Positions 10,317 to 21,842 of a DNA stretch of 64,000 bases are shown in pieces. The notes beneath the pieces are model-generated. The model did no database searches. It was not told the DNA's origin and was given only the letters and a program-made list of their open reading frames with translations. The position numbers were made by a program, and so were the translations under genes. Each line of letters starts with the position of its first letter. Position 1 is the first letter of the stretch. Source of the stretch: Gigaspora margarita (Eukaryota; Glomeromycota; Glomeromycetes; Diversisporales; Gigasporaceae). The DNA lies in contig WTPW01000157.1 in NCBI GenBank assembly GCA_009809945.1, positions 199,489-263,488 on the forward strand, read 5' to 3'.

Positions 10317-11639
10317 TGGTTACACAAGTTAATTAGTAGCATAAAATCTGTCATTCATATGTAAATCATATGATTTTTATATATATTGTTTTAATTAATC
10401 AAAGCCTTACATAACGAAACTTTTTTTTTAAATAACCTACCTGGCAAGATTTTTTTTTGAAACTTGAAACATATGTAAGTAACTGACTAAATATTTAAAA
10501 ATTTTATAACTATTTTTTTTTAATGTTAAAAATTGAATTATATACCTATATACAATTATTATAGAAAAAATGGGCACAAAGGTAAGATAAATATATGAGC
10601 GACACCAAGAGAAAATGGAACTTTGGTCATATAAAACTTATATAACTAAAATGGGTTCTTTTGACAAATTAATTAATATTCAAAAGATTGGTGAAGGGAG
10701 ATGGCTTGGTGTTTTCAGTAAGAGATTATAGTAGATCAGTAATAGTATGGTACAGGGTGAAAATATCTATTTTAAAATCATATATATAGCACTGAATCAC
10801 ATTCTAAAATTATTATTTTACATCTCCATACTATACAGATTATACTATAATGATTTACGTGATTTAGTTAAGCAACTTCAACAACATGGTTAGATAGAAA
10901 AGAGTAGATTTAGCAACTTCATTGACGTGATTAGATGGTGAAGAAGTAGTATTATGTGAAAAAGAATTCTACAATAGTAGACCTTTCATGTAAGAAATCT
11001 ACAATAATCAAATACAGGGTTTTTTTCAAATAACAGTATAGACAATATGTTAGAAAATATATACTATACTGGGTCTATTATAGGTTTTAATAAATACAAG
11101 AAACCTGGGTTTTTTTATCTAATACAAAGACAAAATAAATGGTCTAGCATTATTACCATATTGCCAAATTAAAGATAAATTTATAGTACGATAGACTATT
11201 TAATATTTAAAAATTTTTTGAGCCAATTAAGTCATTCATAATGAATAATTACAGTTTTTAAGTTTAAGTTTGATTTTTCAATAAATAAAATTTTAAAAAA
11301 TTTTAAAATTGTTTTATTTAAAATTTATATACTAATTTTTTATTCAATTATGTATATATAAAATATTTATTTAAAATAGAAAAAAATTTTTTTAAAGTTC
11401 TGAAGTTAATTACAAACTGTTTTCAAGTTTAAATTTAGAATGCCCAATTCCACAAATCTGTGCCCATGTCTGTTGTAAGTTGTTACAGATTGAATATGTC
11501 AGTGAGTATAAATATAAAATTTTTGTAATTTTTAATTAGTAGAATTATAGTTGGTAGTAGAATAACTGCATTATGGCAATTATGGCATTTTACCAATAGT
11601 AGAATTAATTATGGCACAGTATCTAATTGCCATAAATAC

Positions 11640-12250
11640 TATATTAGATATGCCATAATGCCGTAATATCATAAAGCCGTAATGTCGTAATGTTGTTAAA
11701 CTTTGCTAGTGAATTTAAAGGGATTTGAATTTTGATTTTTGAATTAACAAACGTCGAGCAAATAGGTGATTCCCCTCGAGAAAATTTTGGTGATTGCGGT
11801 GGTGTAGTATGTAAAGGCATTGTTGTAGAATAAGAATATGAAGGTGGAAAGCGAGTAGCGGAGTAACAAGAGAATGGCATGAGGCTTCAAGGCTCTGTTA
11901 AAAAAAAAGTAAGTTTAAGAAATAAATAACAATTAAGATAATAACAATCACACTTTTATAAACTTTTGAACATTTATAATAATTACCTTGACCCTGCTAA
12001 CTATCTTCTGTACATCTTGATGGAATTTGAATTTGGATCCAATAATGCATCTGTCTTTCCTAATGAGAATATGAGTATTTGGTAGATTTTTGTGCAGCAG
12101 CAGCAGTAGATGTTGGTAGTGGGCCATATTCACTATCTTCCTTATTTTTCATTATAGCTAACTCTATATTCATATCTATAGAAATTTGATATAAGATAAA
12201 CATTATTAAATGAAAAATAAAAATTTTTATCAAAATACCAATCAATTCAT
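11640..12250 (-). pseudogene. Decayed coding-like patch inside the family T element
   Basis: On the minus strand, fragments in two frames can be read: one ending ...NKEDSEYGPLPTST and one containing DRCIIGSKFKFHQDVQKIV. An intron-like block follows: AAG|GTAATT at about 11986 and a pyrimidine-rich CTTTTTTTTTAACAG ending near 11900. Beyond it the sequence ATGCCATTCTCTTGTTACTC opens a 78-codon frame, but a TGA lies just after the putative acceptor in that frame. I do not recognise the product. It could be the remnant of the gene this TIR family once carried. Nothing similar is obvious in the shorter copy at 56859-58999. Confidence 0.3.
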
Positions 12251-12917
12251 TTTTTAGTCTTTGTACTTGGACGATTAATTGACTCTTTTCTTTAATTTTG
12301 TTTTCAAAAATCGCATTTCATTCAATAGCTTTATTGTATTATTTTGTAATGAACTTTTTGTAGCTCTATAAGAGAGTAAATATAAAAAGAATTTGATTAA
12401 ACACCTGAGATTTATATATAGCAATAATTTGAATTTAGTAAATTAAGAAATTAACCTTTTGTTCGTTCAAGATCATCGTTGTCAAGTTCTAACTTTGTAC
12501 TGATATTTTTTTATCCACTATACAATAACTTATAATTAAAATTTTAAAAATCGTTAAATATCAATTATAGATGTTACCTTCTAAAGAATATAAGACAACA
12601 TTTAACAATAAAGTATAAGAGGCTAAATATAAAAAAGATAAATAAAATTGTGCTTGATGATTTTAAATAAGCAATATTCTTTCTGCGAACACCAAACTAT
12701 ACTGAATTTCTGTATAAATCTGTCAAATAACATAAATAAACTATAGTAATAATATGTCTTAAATCAGAGGTCACTTAATATTGCAAAAAGTTTTGTTGGT
12801 ATAGAACTGTGAGCATTTATATTATATATCTAATGGGTTGTTATACAAAGTAATGCAAATTTTTATTGGGCTATGTATTATAATAAGTTGTCCCCCCATA
12901 ATTTTACTAACCCCTAG

Positions 12918-13070
12918 GTTATAGTAAAAGTGCAAGGATCTTATATTGTAATTAGGTTTCATAAATACAAATACTTCATGTTATAATAAACTTTACAACT
13001 AAATAGTAGTATAAGGATCTTATATTAGTAATTAAATTCTGCAGCTATATATATAGTAGTAGGACCCCAA
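12918..13070 (+). repeat. Degenerate minisatellite, part 3
   Basis: Three more decayed units (AGTGCAAGGATCTTATATTG, TAATTAGGTTTCATAAATAC). It is the right-hand continuation of the array at 7951-9039 after the 9040-12917 insertion. Confidence 0.6.
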
Positions 13071-13404
13071 AATATACATAGATAGGTAAGATGACTTTTA
13101 AATTTTTATTAATTGCTGTATGCAAGACTTTTTTATAAGATTAGTATGCAAAATTTATACCTTACAATCAAAAAATTAAAAAAAATAAGCAAACTAAAAT
13201 TCTAACCTTGGTTATAGTATAAAATTTTATCATTGAGAAAATTTTTATAGTGCAAATGTTTTAAAAAATCAATTATTAAAAATCTGCAAAGGTCTGCTAT
13301 CAATAAAGAAAAAAATTTAAAAATCTGCAAAAATTTTTAAAAATTAAAAATTTGTGCAAAATATTATTTTGTATATAAGGGAGTTGGGAATATTGTGGCC
13401 AAGT

Positions 13405-13526
13405 GATATATCTTGTAATCTAGTTATCAGAATTGGATAAAATTTATACCATTCAATTCGTCTCATTGAGATGAATTGAATGGTATAAATTTTATCCAAT
13501 TCTGACTACTAGATCACAAGATATTA
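13405..13526. repeat. Paired palindrome family P, copy 2a (near-perfect)
   Basis: A nearly uninterrupted inverted repeat of about 120 bp: GATATATCTTGTAATCTAG..., AATTGGATAAAATTTATACC, ATTCAATTCG, then the hinge TCTCATTGAGA and the mirror. This is the best preserved palindrome of the family. Confidence 0.8.
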
Positions 13527-13605
13527 TCATTTATGCAAAATATAAGTTTTTGCATATATTTGATTATATTAGTAAAGTTGCAATTTTTTGCATATTAACC
13601 TTTAA

Positions 13606-13718
13606 CGATCTTGGGATCCCGTAATTGGATTTTAACGATTTTGTACTTTTTAGAATCGTCACACTGAGATGGTCATTTTGGCAGTAAAATCATCCAAAAC
13701 GGACCAGTAGATCAAAAA
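13606..13718. repeat. Paired palindrome family P, copy 2b (decayed)
   Basis: It has the same layout as its neighbour (GATCTTGGGATCC..., AATTGGATTTTAACG, hinge TCACACTGAGA, mirrored GTAAAATCATCCAAAAC, CAGTAGATC) but with many mismatches. Confidence 0.55.
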
Positions 13719-14099
13719 TTATTCGCTGTTAAATAATTGGCCATAATACCCCCCCTCCCCTCTAAAATTTAGGTTTTATATTCTATTTGTATACTACTCA
13801 TTTCTATCTAAAACTATATATATGATACAATGATTTTTTTACAGTAATTTATTCTTTACTAAGTATAGTTCAAATAATAAAAATTGTATAAAAATCTATT
13901 TGCTTATTAAAAAGTTTTATTAGTAGAAACTTTAACCTAGCCACAATACCCCCAACTTTATGTTTTTTTTATTAATAAAAAAAAAATACACTATATTGGG
14001 AAATTGCTAAATTTCTAATTATTTTTATTTTATTATTATTCTAATATATAATAAAATATAAATTTATAAAATAAATTATTTTTTTTTATACTTTGGTAT

Positions 14100-14715
14100 T
14101 ATATTATTTTCACCACAAGAATGCATACAAACACACTCAATTTACTACAAAAATGCTATCAATTCACTACAAGAACACTACAATAACACCATCAAATCAC
14201 CACAAAAACACTATCACTTCACCACAAAAATGCATACAAGAATACCATCAATTCATACTAATTCACTAAATGGCATCAAAGTTACTACAAGAACATCATT
14301 ATTTTACTACAATAATAGCATATAATTACCACAAAAACATCATTGAATCACTACAAGAATGCTATCACTTTACTACAAGAATGTGTACAAGAATACTATC
14401 AATTCACTAAAAGAAAACATAATTCACTACAAAATGCTGCCAAGTTACCACAAGAAGGTTGTTACTTTACTTGCAACAATATCAAATCACCACAAGAATG
14501 CTGTCAAAACACTATAAGAATGCTATTAAAACACCACAAGAATGCTATCGAAACACTACAAGAATGCTGTCAAAACACTACAAGAATACTGTCAAATGCT
14601 GCAAGAATGCTGTCAAATCACTACAAGAACACTATCAAATTATCGCAAGAATGCTATCACTTTACCACAAGAATGTATTGAATTACTACAAAAACCAAGA
14701 ATACTATATAATAAC
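14100..14715 (+). repeat. 22-bp minisatellite (CACTACAAGAATGCTATCAAAA)
   Basis: Degenerate tandem copies of a 22-bp unit with core ACTACAAGAATGCT. Because 22 is not a multiple of 3, all three frames run through the array and give the overlapping open frames at 14343-14681, 14459-14758 and 14542-14727, which share the same YKNAI / LQECCQ / ARMLSN words. They are therefore not genes. Reverse-complement relatives occur at 57400-57560 and looser ones at 52600-53220. Confidence 0.8.
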
Positions 14716-14859
14716 AAAAATTGGTAAAGCACCAGAAAGACTCTCAAAAATACTATAATGGATCAAAAAATATATTAGCATAAGTTGTATCAAAAAAAAA
14801 GAAAAACGTATGAAAAAAATTTTACATATCTTAATGTAGATTTGCATAACCTACAGTAC

Positions 14860-15640
14860 ATTCTAAAAAAACAGAATAAATAAAAAATAATAAATAAAAA
14901 ATCGAAAATAATAAATTAAATAAAATAAAGTAAAAAATAAAATAATGATAAAAATAAAATAAATAATAAATAAAAAAAGAAAAAATAATTAAAATATATA
15001 AATTAATAATAATAAAAATAAATAAATAAAAAGATTAATTATGAAAAAATAAAAAAAGAAATAATTAAAATATATAAATTAATAATAATAAAAATAAATA
15101 AATAAAAATATTAATTATGAAAAAATAAAAAAAGAGTAAAAATATATAAAAAAAAGTTTAATAACAAGTTTAAAATAAAAAAATGTTAAAAAATTTTAAT
15201 AAAAAAAATAATAAAAAACCCCAAAAAATAAAATGAAACTTAAAAAAAATGAAATACAGTAATTAAAAAAAAATAAAAAATAAAAAAAAATTAAATAACA
15301 AGAAAAAAAAATAAAAAAATAAAAAAATAAAAAAATAAAAAAAAATAAAAAAATAAAAAAATATATATGTACAAAAAAGTTAAATACATAAAAAAAATTA
15401 ATTAAAAAAATAATTATTAAAAAAAATTTGAGTAAATAAAAAAAAATAATTTAAAAAAATTTAAATATAAAAAAAATAAATAAAAAACGTTAAAAATTTA
15501 AATCAAAATAAAAAAAATAAAAATAAAAAAAAAATAAAAATAAAAAAAAATCAAAATAATAAAATAAAATAAAAAAACATCATTATGTTAAAATAAAAAA
15601 TAAAAAATAAAAAAAATCTGACATTACTATAAAAATAGTA
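14860..15640. repeat. Low-complexity A-rich tract
   Basis: AAATAAAAAATAATAAATAAA-type sequence containing a direct duplication of about 90 bp (14990-15050 and 15058-15120, both with TTAATAATAATAAAAATAAA). No gene. Confidence 0.8.
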
Positions 15641-15944
15641 TACAGTACATGCATATGTAGAAATAAAAAATGTGTTTTTTTACTTTATTTATTTTATTTA
15701 TTTTTGTTTTTTGAAAAATTGAAATACCACATATACTCAATTTCAAAACAAAGAAGGTCAGACCAAATTTATACTAAAAAGACGCAAATTAAACTTTTAC
15801 ATATAAAATTTTGATATACAAATATGCAAATTAAAAATCTATCCTTATTAATAATTTTTTAAAAGAATAAGCAAATTTAACTCTTACTTCATTTAATTTG
15901 TCTATGATGGCTACACATTCTCTGACCTGATCTATTTATGTATA

Positions 15945-16070
15945 GTTTGGGTTCTATAATAGTAGTGCAAAAATCTCATGTTGTTATTAGGGTTGTATCT
16001 TTGATAGCAGTGCATGGACCTCATGTTTCTAATTTAGCTTTATAACTATAGTTATAACTAGAGTTAAAAT
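15945..16070 (+). repeat. Separate tract of the 55-60 bp minisatellite
   Basis: Units with TTGGGTTCTATAATAGTAG, TGCAAAAATCTCATGTTG and GATAGCAGTGCATGGACC belong to the same family as 7951-8283. Confidence 0.55.
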
Positions 16071-16147
16071 TTTAAAAAAAAATTTATGATTTTTGTAAAC
16101 ATAATTTTTTTTTTATAATATTCATATTAAAAATAATATGTGCTAGA

Positions 16148-16286
16148 CAGAGTTGGCAATGGAGCCAATAGAGCTTAATAGTGTGCAAATAGAGCTCAAA
16201 AATTAGTATCCATTGGCTCTATTCAGAGCTCTATTGGCTCTATTTGCAGCTTTATTGGGCTTCATTGAGCTCTATTGCCAACTCTG
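16148..16286. mobile_element. 139-bp hAT-like MITE (CAGAGTTGGCAAT ends)
   Basis: Ends CAGAGTTGGCAATGGAGCC and, inward from the right, CAGAGTTGGCAATAGAGCTC. Flanks GTGCTAGA (16140-16147) and TAGCTAGA (16287-16294) match at 6 of 8. The body is made of inverted AATAGAGCTC / GAGCCAATAGAGC words. Confidence 0.75.
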
Positions 16287-16748
16287 TAGCTAGATGCTGA
16301 GAAAAGGTCCCATATTGACAAAACAAAAGTTCTTCAGAAAATCAAATTTTGTATTGTAAATCTTTAATAGATTATAAGAAAAATAAATTTTAAAGTGCTG
16401 TACTACAAAAATTTATTAATGCAACTACTTTGTATTTTAGATAAAAAAATAATTCTATTATTATTCTAAATTGATTTATATAAAAAAATTACTTTTGAAA
16501 AAATTGTCAATTTGGGCCTTTTTTCAACTTCTAGCCCATATGTTTATAAATAAAATTTATAATAATTAATATATAAATTAAAAACTCTTGAAATTGCAAA
16601 TATTTTATTAATATTAGATATATAGTAAATCTCTTCTACAATTATGACTTTGAGCTTATATAAACTTTTTTCAAAAAAGTGCTTACAAAAAGGTTGTGTT
16701 TTTATAGAGGTATTTTTTTATATATTTAATAGTAAATTATTTTTGATA

Positions 16749-17404
16749 CAGTACTAGACAGTAAAAGATATCCACTTATTATTAGTTAAACTTTAAATTG
16801 TTATAGCTTTTTAAAAAAAATTAAATCAAAAAATCCTCTAATAAATTGATAGTTTTTAGATAAACTAGGACCCCAGACATCTAGTATAGAGGTCATACTT
16901 GAAATTTTTTAGCAAAAATACCTAAAATTTGAGAAGCAAAAAAACAGTTTTTGGCAATTATCTTTGCATTCAGTAGTCCAATATAAATGAACTTTTTTTT
17001 TAAAATGAAGCTCTTAGTGAGGCACATCTAACAAAAAAAGTTTATTCAATTCTAATTACTAGATTAGAAATTATTAAAGTAAATAGATTTTGTCATTTTT
17101 AGCAAATTAGATCAAAATTGGCCAAAATCCAATTATAACTATATGAGAGATGTCTGGGGTCCTAATAAACTACATTTCTGTCAGAGGAATTTTTCTTATT
17201 TTTAATTTCAAGGAAGTTATAAGGCATTAAAGTTTATATGAGTTCAAAAAATTGGCATTTAATATAGAAAAAAAGAAAACATATATAGATTTTTAGCCAA
17301 TCAAAATCAATTGCACAAAAATTAGCCAATCAGAATTGATTATATAAGTATCCAAAATTGGCGCCTATATATATAGATTGGATGTCTTTTACTGTCCTGT
17401 ACTG
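16749..17404. mobile_element. 656-bp Tc1/mariner-like MITE with TA duplication and visible empty site
   Basis: Ends CAGTACTAGACAGTAAAAGA and, inward from the right, CAGTACAGGACAGTAAAAGA, flanked by TA at 16747-16748 and 17405-17406. The other copy of repeat A (about 7270-7290, reverse complement) reads TTTTTGATAAAAATG with no insertion, which is the expected empty site. It contains MITE family C at 16866-17164. No transposase. Confidence 0.85.
16866..17164 (+). mobile_element. MITE family C, copy 1 (nested)
   Basis: Ends TAGGACCCCAGACATCT and its complement. Internal words TTTTTAGCAAAAATACC, AAACAGTTTTTGGCAATTAT and CAAATTAGATCAAAATTGGCC recur at 54384-55190 and, inverted, at 59338-59611. 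Confidence 0.75.
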
Positions 17405-17556
17405 TAAAAATATGACATAGATAAAGGTTTTTATTATAATATGATTTTAGGCAAGGTGATTGTATATGAGGTTAACTGTATTTATTAATTATATATTTTT
17501 ATTTTATTTAATATACTATATTGTATAGATTTATAGCTATTTATTATAAAATTAAT

Positions 17557-17752
17557 ATACCGCATATTACCGAATAGAAGCTACCAAAAAATTTTTGATT
17601 TTCTTTGATTTTCTTAGACTAAACTGCAGGGGTAGCTTCTATTCGAGTCTAATTTTACTATTAAAACATAGTAACTGTTTTTAGATTTTTGGATCCAAAA
17701 TCGAGAGGTAGCTTCTATTCAGGAGTAGCTTCTATTCAGTAATATATGGTAT
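17557..17752. mobile_element. 196-bp MITE family D (GAATAGAAGCTACC ends)
   Basis: The left end is ATACCGCATATTACCGAATA and the right end read inward is ATACCATATATTACTGAATA, both continuing GAAGCTAC. The subterminal GGTAGCTTCTATTC word occurs three times. The terminal logic (TACCATAT..., then ...AAGCTACC) resembles MITE family E, so the two may be related. Confidence 0.7.
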
Positions 17753-18608
17753 TTCATTTTTATTAAAACAATACAGTTTTACTAATAGCTCTACTAATGC
17801 TTAACACTACAATAATTTTTACTAATCAAATTTTTTAAATGCAGTATAATGAAAAATTAGATATAATATAATATTTTGTTGTTTAGCTAATTTTTTTTTA
17901 AAAAATTTCTTCTAACTCAAAATTTTATCTATAAAATCATCTTTTTTTTTTTAAAAAAAAAACTTCATGTAAAATTTTACTATATACTATGCCCCACTTT
18001 AACCCTAACTATTAACCCTAACTTAATATTTATTAACTTTAATTTTTGTTTATTTTTTTGTTTATTTTTTTTAATATTAATCTTCATATTACACTGCATA
18101 CTAGTGTTGAGCACCAGTGGTTTGATTTAGTATTACTGTAACAATATATTATTGTTTATATCTATATAATAAATTTGTCCAAATTTCATATGTATGTTCA
18201 ATTTCAAATTCATTTATATATAAACTATTTATAGAAATTAATAAAAGATAATTAAGAGTTCTAATATTTATTCTATTTCTAGTTAGGTTTTAATCAAATT
18301 TTGTTATAAAAATATATATTTACTACTATATTATAAAGTGAAAGTATTAAGAATTATTCAACAATTTCATGAAAATTAAAATAAAGAATAAAAGCAATTT
18401 GGAATTTTTTAATATAATAATTTTCAAGCAACTATAAGTTTTAATAATATAAAATTATTAAGTAATAAACAGGCAAAATTCTATTCTTTAATCAAATTAT
18501 TAATATTAATTAGTGAAGAAAATTTAATTTTTAAATTGAAATAAAGTTACTAATTTTTTTTTGAATTTAAAGTTGCAAAGCAGAAGCCCTCTATTTGTAC
18601 TTGTATTA

Positions 18609-19155
18609 GCATACTAAATATTGCAAAAAATAAGCTATCTCTAAAAATAAGCTATCTTCATTTGGTCAAAAAACTCAAAAATGATTTTGATTCAAATATA
18701 AGCTATTTTACAATCAACAATAGTTGCTATATAGTAAAGTCCAAACTTTACTATACAAATAGATTATAATCATTTAAGTAAACTTATTTGGAAGATCAAA
18801 ATACACATATACTAACATTTCAACAAAATTGGAGAACTTTTTATTATTTGGCTTTTAATTTTTAGGTTCAACAAAAAATTAAAAGTTTTTTAAAAAATAT
18901 ATTTGCTAAAATTATAAAATATGAGCCAAATAATAAAAAGTACACCAATTTTGATAGATAAAAGTTATGAGTATATGCATTTTATTCTTTAAATATGTTT
19001 ACTTAAGCATTTACATAGTAGAATTTAGACTTTACTCTATAACAACTATTTGCAATTGACAAAAATCAATTATATCCAAAAATCAGCTACCCCAGATTTT
19101 TTGTACTAAAAAAATCATTAAAAAAAGGTAGCTTATTTTCAGAAACATATGGTAA
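18609..19155. mobile_element. MITE family E, copy 1 (palindromic, AATAAGCTACC ends)
   Basis: A nearly full-length inverted repeat. The right end read inward is TTACCATATGTTTCTGAAAA then TAAGCTACC. The left arm has AATAAGCTATC, CAACAATAGTTGCTATATAG, TAAGTAAACTTATTTGG, AGATCAAAATACACATATAC and ACTTTTTATTATTTGGC, mirrored on the right. Other copies: 34020-34543, 34850-35246 and 47253-48026. Confidence 0.75.
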
Positions 19156-19159
19156 ATAT

Positions 19160-19330
19160 AATCCTTATATTTATATTAAATTAAGAACAAGGAATTATAA
19201 AAATTAAAATTTATATTCTCACTATGTGAACATAAAATATAAAATTGATTTCTTATGTCATACTATGTGAACATAAAATATAAAAATTTTAATTTTATTC
19301 AAACATTTATGTTCACTGTGAAGACTGTGA
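19160..19330 (+). repeat. Short direct repeat (ACTATGTGAACATAAAATATAAA)
   Basis: The word CTATGTGAACATAAAATATA occurs twice (about 19218 and 19264), with a weaker inverted version (TTATGTTCACTGTGAA) close by. Nothing coding. Confidence 0.5.
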
Positions 19331-19734
19331 ACATATGATTTCCAACACTGCACTGATTAGTGCTCTTTGATTTCTTAAAGCTACTCCTGATAAAGTAGTT
19401 TAAGATTGAGTAATTTCTTTCCTTTTTTTTATTGCAAAATTCACAGAATTTTGCAAACTACAATGATTTAAATAATGAACAACTTAATACCTTTTGCACA
19501 ATTCTTGGTAAATATTTAATTATTTTATTCATTGAGATTTAGTCAAAAAGTATAATACATAAACGCGTTGCATGCGAGATACGTTAGTATACAGATGAGA
19601 TATTTCCTTTATTGGGTTACAAGGAAATTTTGAATGTAGATCTTCTGCACAAAGATGATACCAGTTACGTATTTGCACGGTAATACAACCCAAAAAGGAA
19701 ATCCGTTTTTGTAAATAAGCAACGTGCGTGAGGA

Positions 19735-19950
19735 AAAAATTTAGGGTTAGAGCCTTAATGTTAGAGACTATAGGGTTAGGTTAATGCTTACTGTATGTAA
19801 AATTTCATTCCCGTCATTTTTAATTAGTGCACCAAGATCGGTTTAAACATTAGTTTTTGCATACTTTTGTCTTTGTCGGGCTGATCCGGAATAGTCAAAA
19901 TTTGCACTCTCCGATTGGCTAGTTTCTCTTTAGGAGTTTGTATTACCCGC
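19735..19950 (+). repeat. Dispersed repeat B, copy 2
   Basis: Aligns with 6812-7060 in the same orientation (TTTAGGGTTAGAGCCTTAAT ... TAGGAGTTTGTATTACC). This copy is less AT-rich than copy 1, with C/G where copy 1 has T/A at many positions (for example GTCGGGCTGATCC against GTTGGGTGGATC). That is consistent with transition decay of copy 1. Confidence 0.6.
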
Positions 19951-20527
19951 ACCAACAAGTGGATGCCCTAGTCCATACATGATTAAAAAGTTGATATATG
20001 GCAAGACAGACCGATCAAAATTGAATTTCTCTAACGACAAAGACTTGTTATTTTAAATTCACGGATAACATAATAACGCAGAACATATAACGAAAATTGA
20101 AATCTTGGCAGTTTCGGGTTTTGGTTTGAATTTCGGATAAGTTTCGGTGCTACAATCTGAAACTCGAGACTTTCGGATTTGGCAAAAAGGGTTTCTAGTA
20201 AGTACATATATTCAATTGATTGCACACTCTATGACAAAAGTTTGACTACCCCTAATGATAATGATCTGTCATATGTACTATTTATCATTACGGAAATTTT
20301 ATAGGTAGCCTAATGCTTTTTGTTTCTATATATTTTCAGACCATTTTTACAACACAGATTCGGTGCATTCAAGTTTATATTTAATTTATTGCACGGTTCT
20401 TATGTAAAAACCCGTGCCTTTTCATTTCTATTAGCATGGATAGATAACCAGCCACACACAGGCCACGGAATATGAACCCGTGCGCAAATAGGTTTTCACT
20501 ACATACCCATACGATAACTATAAACTA
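19951..20527. other. Unassigned unique-looking sequence
   Basis: No domain-bearing frame. The minus-strand frame at 20031-20225 falls on a stretch of TTTCGGGTTTTGGTTTG-like words and is probably compositional. Composition is more balanced here than in the outer parts of the window. Confidence 0.45.
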
Positions 20528-21260
20528 CAGCTGTTTTCATAAATTCTGGGACACCTAACAAAACTAACCAAATGTTTTTCAGCCGATCGATTAAGCTTGC
20601 AAATTCGGCATAATATATTAAATAAGTTGTAATCTTACGTAGCTTAAGATCAGATGATTAATATAAGTATTCCTGTATGGCCACATCCGCATATCTCATG
20701 AATACAGAAATACGATATTTTCAAAAAATCATCATGCTAAAAAATAATTTAAAAGTTTATCAGTTCGATAAATTGAAAAACTCTTAGAGCGTTTTCAAAA
20801 AAATTGATGTATTGAAAACTTCGTAACATATTTCAACAAATATTTATAAAATCTTTGGGATCTCGAGTTACATTTTAAACCAGCGATAAATCTTGATCAT
20901 ATTTAACTTATTAATATTAGCACTATTCGTGTAATATGTTTATTATAAAAATCTAATCTATGTCCAGTCTCTTTGTTATGTGATATTTCTTTTCGAGATT
21001 TATTGTTGACAAGTACTGTCATTCATAAGTTTTTGCATTAACAAAACGCATCAAACATGTTGGTATGTATTCAATCGGAAATTTAATACTGCAATAATGT
21101 TAATAATGTTGAATGTGTCGATATTATCTAATGATAAAATTATCAGCAAATCAAGTATTACATATATGCCGCTCGTGCGGAATTAATAACAATTGAATTG
21201 GCAGAAAAAATCATCGTGCTAATTTTTGTCAGGTGTCCCAGAATTTATGAAAGCAAAATG
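20528..21260. mobile_element. 733-bp Tc1/mariner-like MITE, TA-flanked
   Basis: Ends CAGCTGTTTTCATAAATTCT and, inward from the right, CATTTTGCTTTCATAAATTC, both continuing TGGGACACCT. TA flanks both sides (20526-20527 and 21261-21262). The CA...ATAAATTCTGGGACACC pattern is typical of Tc1/mariner termini. No transposase frame fits within it. Confidence 0.8.
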
Positions 21261-21842
21261 TAATCCGAATCCAAAGGCCGAATATAGTTTCAAGCCCAAT
21301 AATATTCGTATATTTTAAAAACAGTGAAAATGGGGGGTTTTACCATCCTAATTAAGAACATCGAATTTGGAAGTTGAATTTATTAAAAAGTTAAAATGTA
21401 TGATATTATTATTAATGAACGACCAGAAAGCGATAAACTTACAAACTCGATGGTCATTAAGCCATAAATGCGGATGCATATATTAGTGCATGTTTATCTC
21501 AAATCGATAACTGACATTTGTTTATAATTATAATGTCTAATATAGACTAAATAAATCAAATAAATCATTCCTGCTTTTCCTTTTATATATATTTCATGAA
21601 TGCTGCAAAAGGAAACTTGTAAGTAATTTAAACCCAAAAATTTGTGATATCAATGACTAATCGGTAGTAATTACAACCAGAACACTGATGGCTACTGTGA
21701 AAATCTAAGCTTTAATTCTGGCTTTTTTTTTCTTAACAACATCGTATCGTTTTTCCACGATTAGTCCAATTTTATTGAGTAATCATATGATGCATCACGT
21801 ATCTTATTGATGAATTCGTGCGGGGCCGAAGACAATTTTTAG
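21261..21842. other. Unassigned unique-looking sequence
   Basis: No gene or repeat recognised. Confidence 0.45.

Larger units (their letters stand above)
9040..12917. mobile_element. TIR element family T (hAT-like ends), SINE-containing copy
   Basis: The left end is CTAGGGTTAGTAAAACTACG followed by GGAGGACAACT. The right end read inward is CTAGGGGTTAGTAAAATTAT followed by GGGGGGACAACT. Both sides are flanked by GTTATAG (9033-9039 and 12918-12924), a 7-bp perfect duplication. A second member with the same ends lies at 56859-58999 and is alignable over its outer several hundred bases at both ends. Without the SINE this copy is about 2.64 kb. The ends resemble hAT, but a 7-bp duplication is short for that group, so the superfamily is unresolved. 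The interior has a decayed minus-strand coding-like patch at 11640-12250. Confidence 0.8.
13379..13957. mobile_element. TIR element with GGGxATTxTGGCCAA ends and two palindromes
   Basis: The left end reads GGGAGTTGGGAATATTGTGG. Two sequences on the right mirror it: CCATAATACCCCCC at 13741-13754 and, better, CCACAATACCCCCAAC near 13939-13954. Inside are family P palindromes at 13405-13526 and 13606-13718. The exact outer edge is therefore uncertain. The element at 48655-48974 has the similar end GGGTAATTTGGCAAATTAG. Confidence 0.55.
16540..18240 (-). repeat. Dispersed repeat A, inverted copy with insertions
   Basis: 16540-16748, 17405-17556 and 18120-18240 are the reverse complement of 7175-7540, 1850-1890 and 1690-1800. 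The copy is interrupted by the TA-flanked element at 16749-17404 and the MITE at 17557-17752. The segment 17895-18030 carries a copy of dispersed unit R2 with CTAACCCTAACTATTAACCC. No gene. Confidence 0.65.

Noticed and set aside
10082..10354. 90-codon minus-strand frame (…VVRHPTLHERVLGSSPSRC…)
   Set aside because: This is the translation of the tRNA-derived SINE head; the same pseudo-peptide pattern is commonly seen wherever a tRNA box B is translated.
14343..14758. Three overlapping open frames of 61-112 codons
   Set aside because: They are phase-shifted translations of one 22-bp tandem repeat, so no single frame is preferred.
20031..20225. 64-codon minus-strand open frame
   Set aside because: Lies on TTTCGGATTTTGG-type words; no domain and no exon partners.
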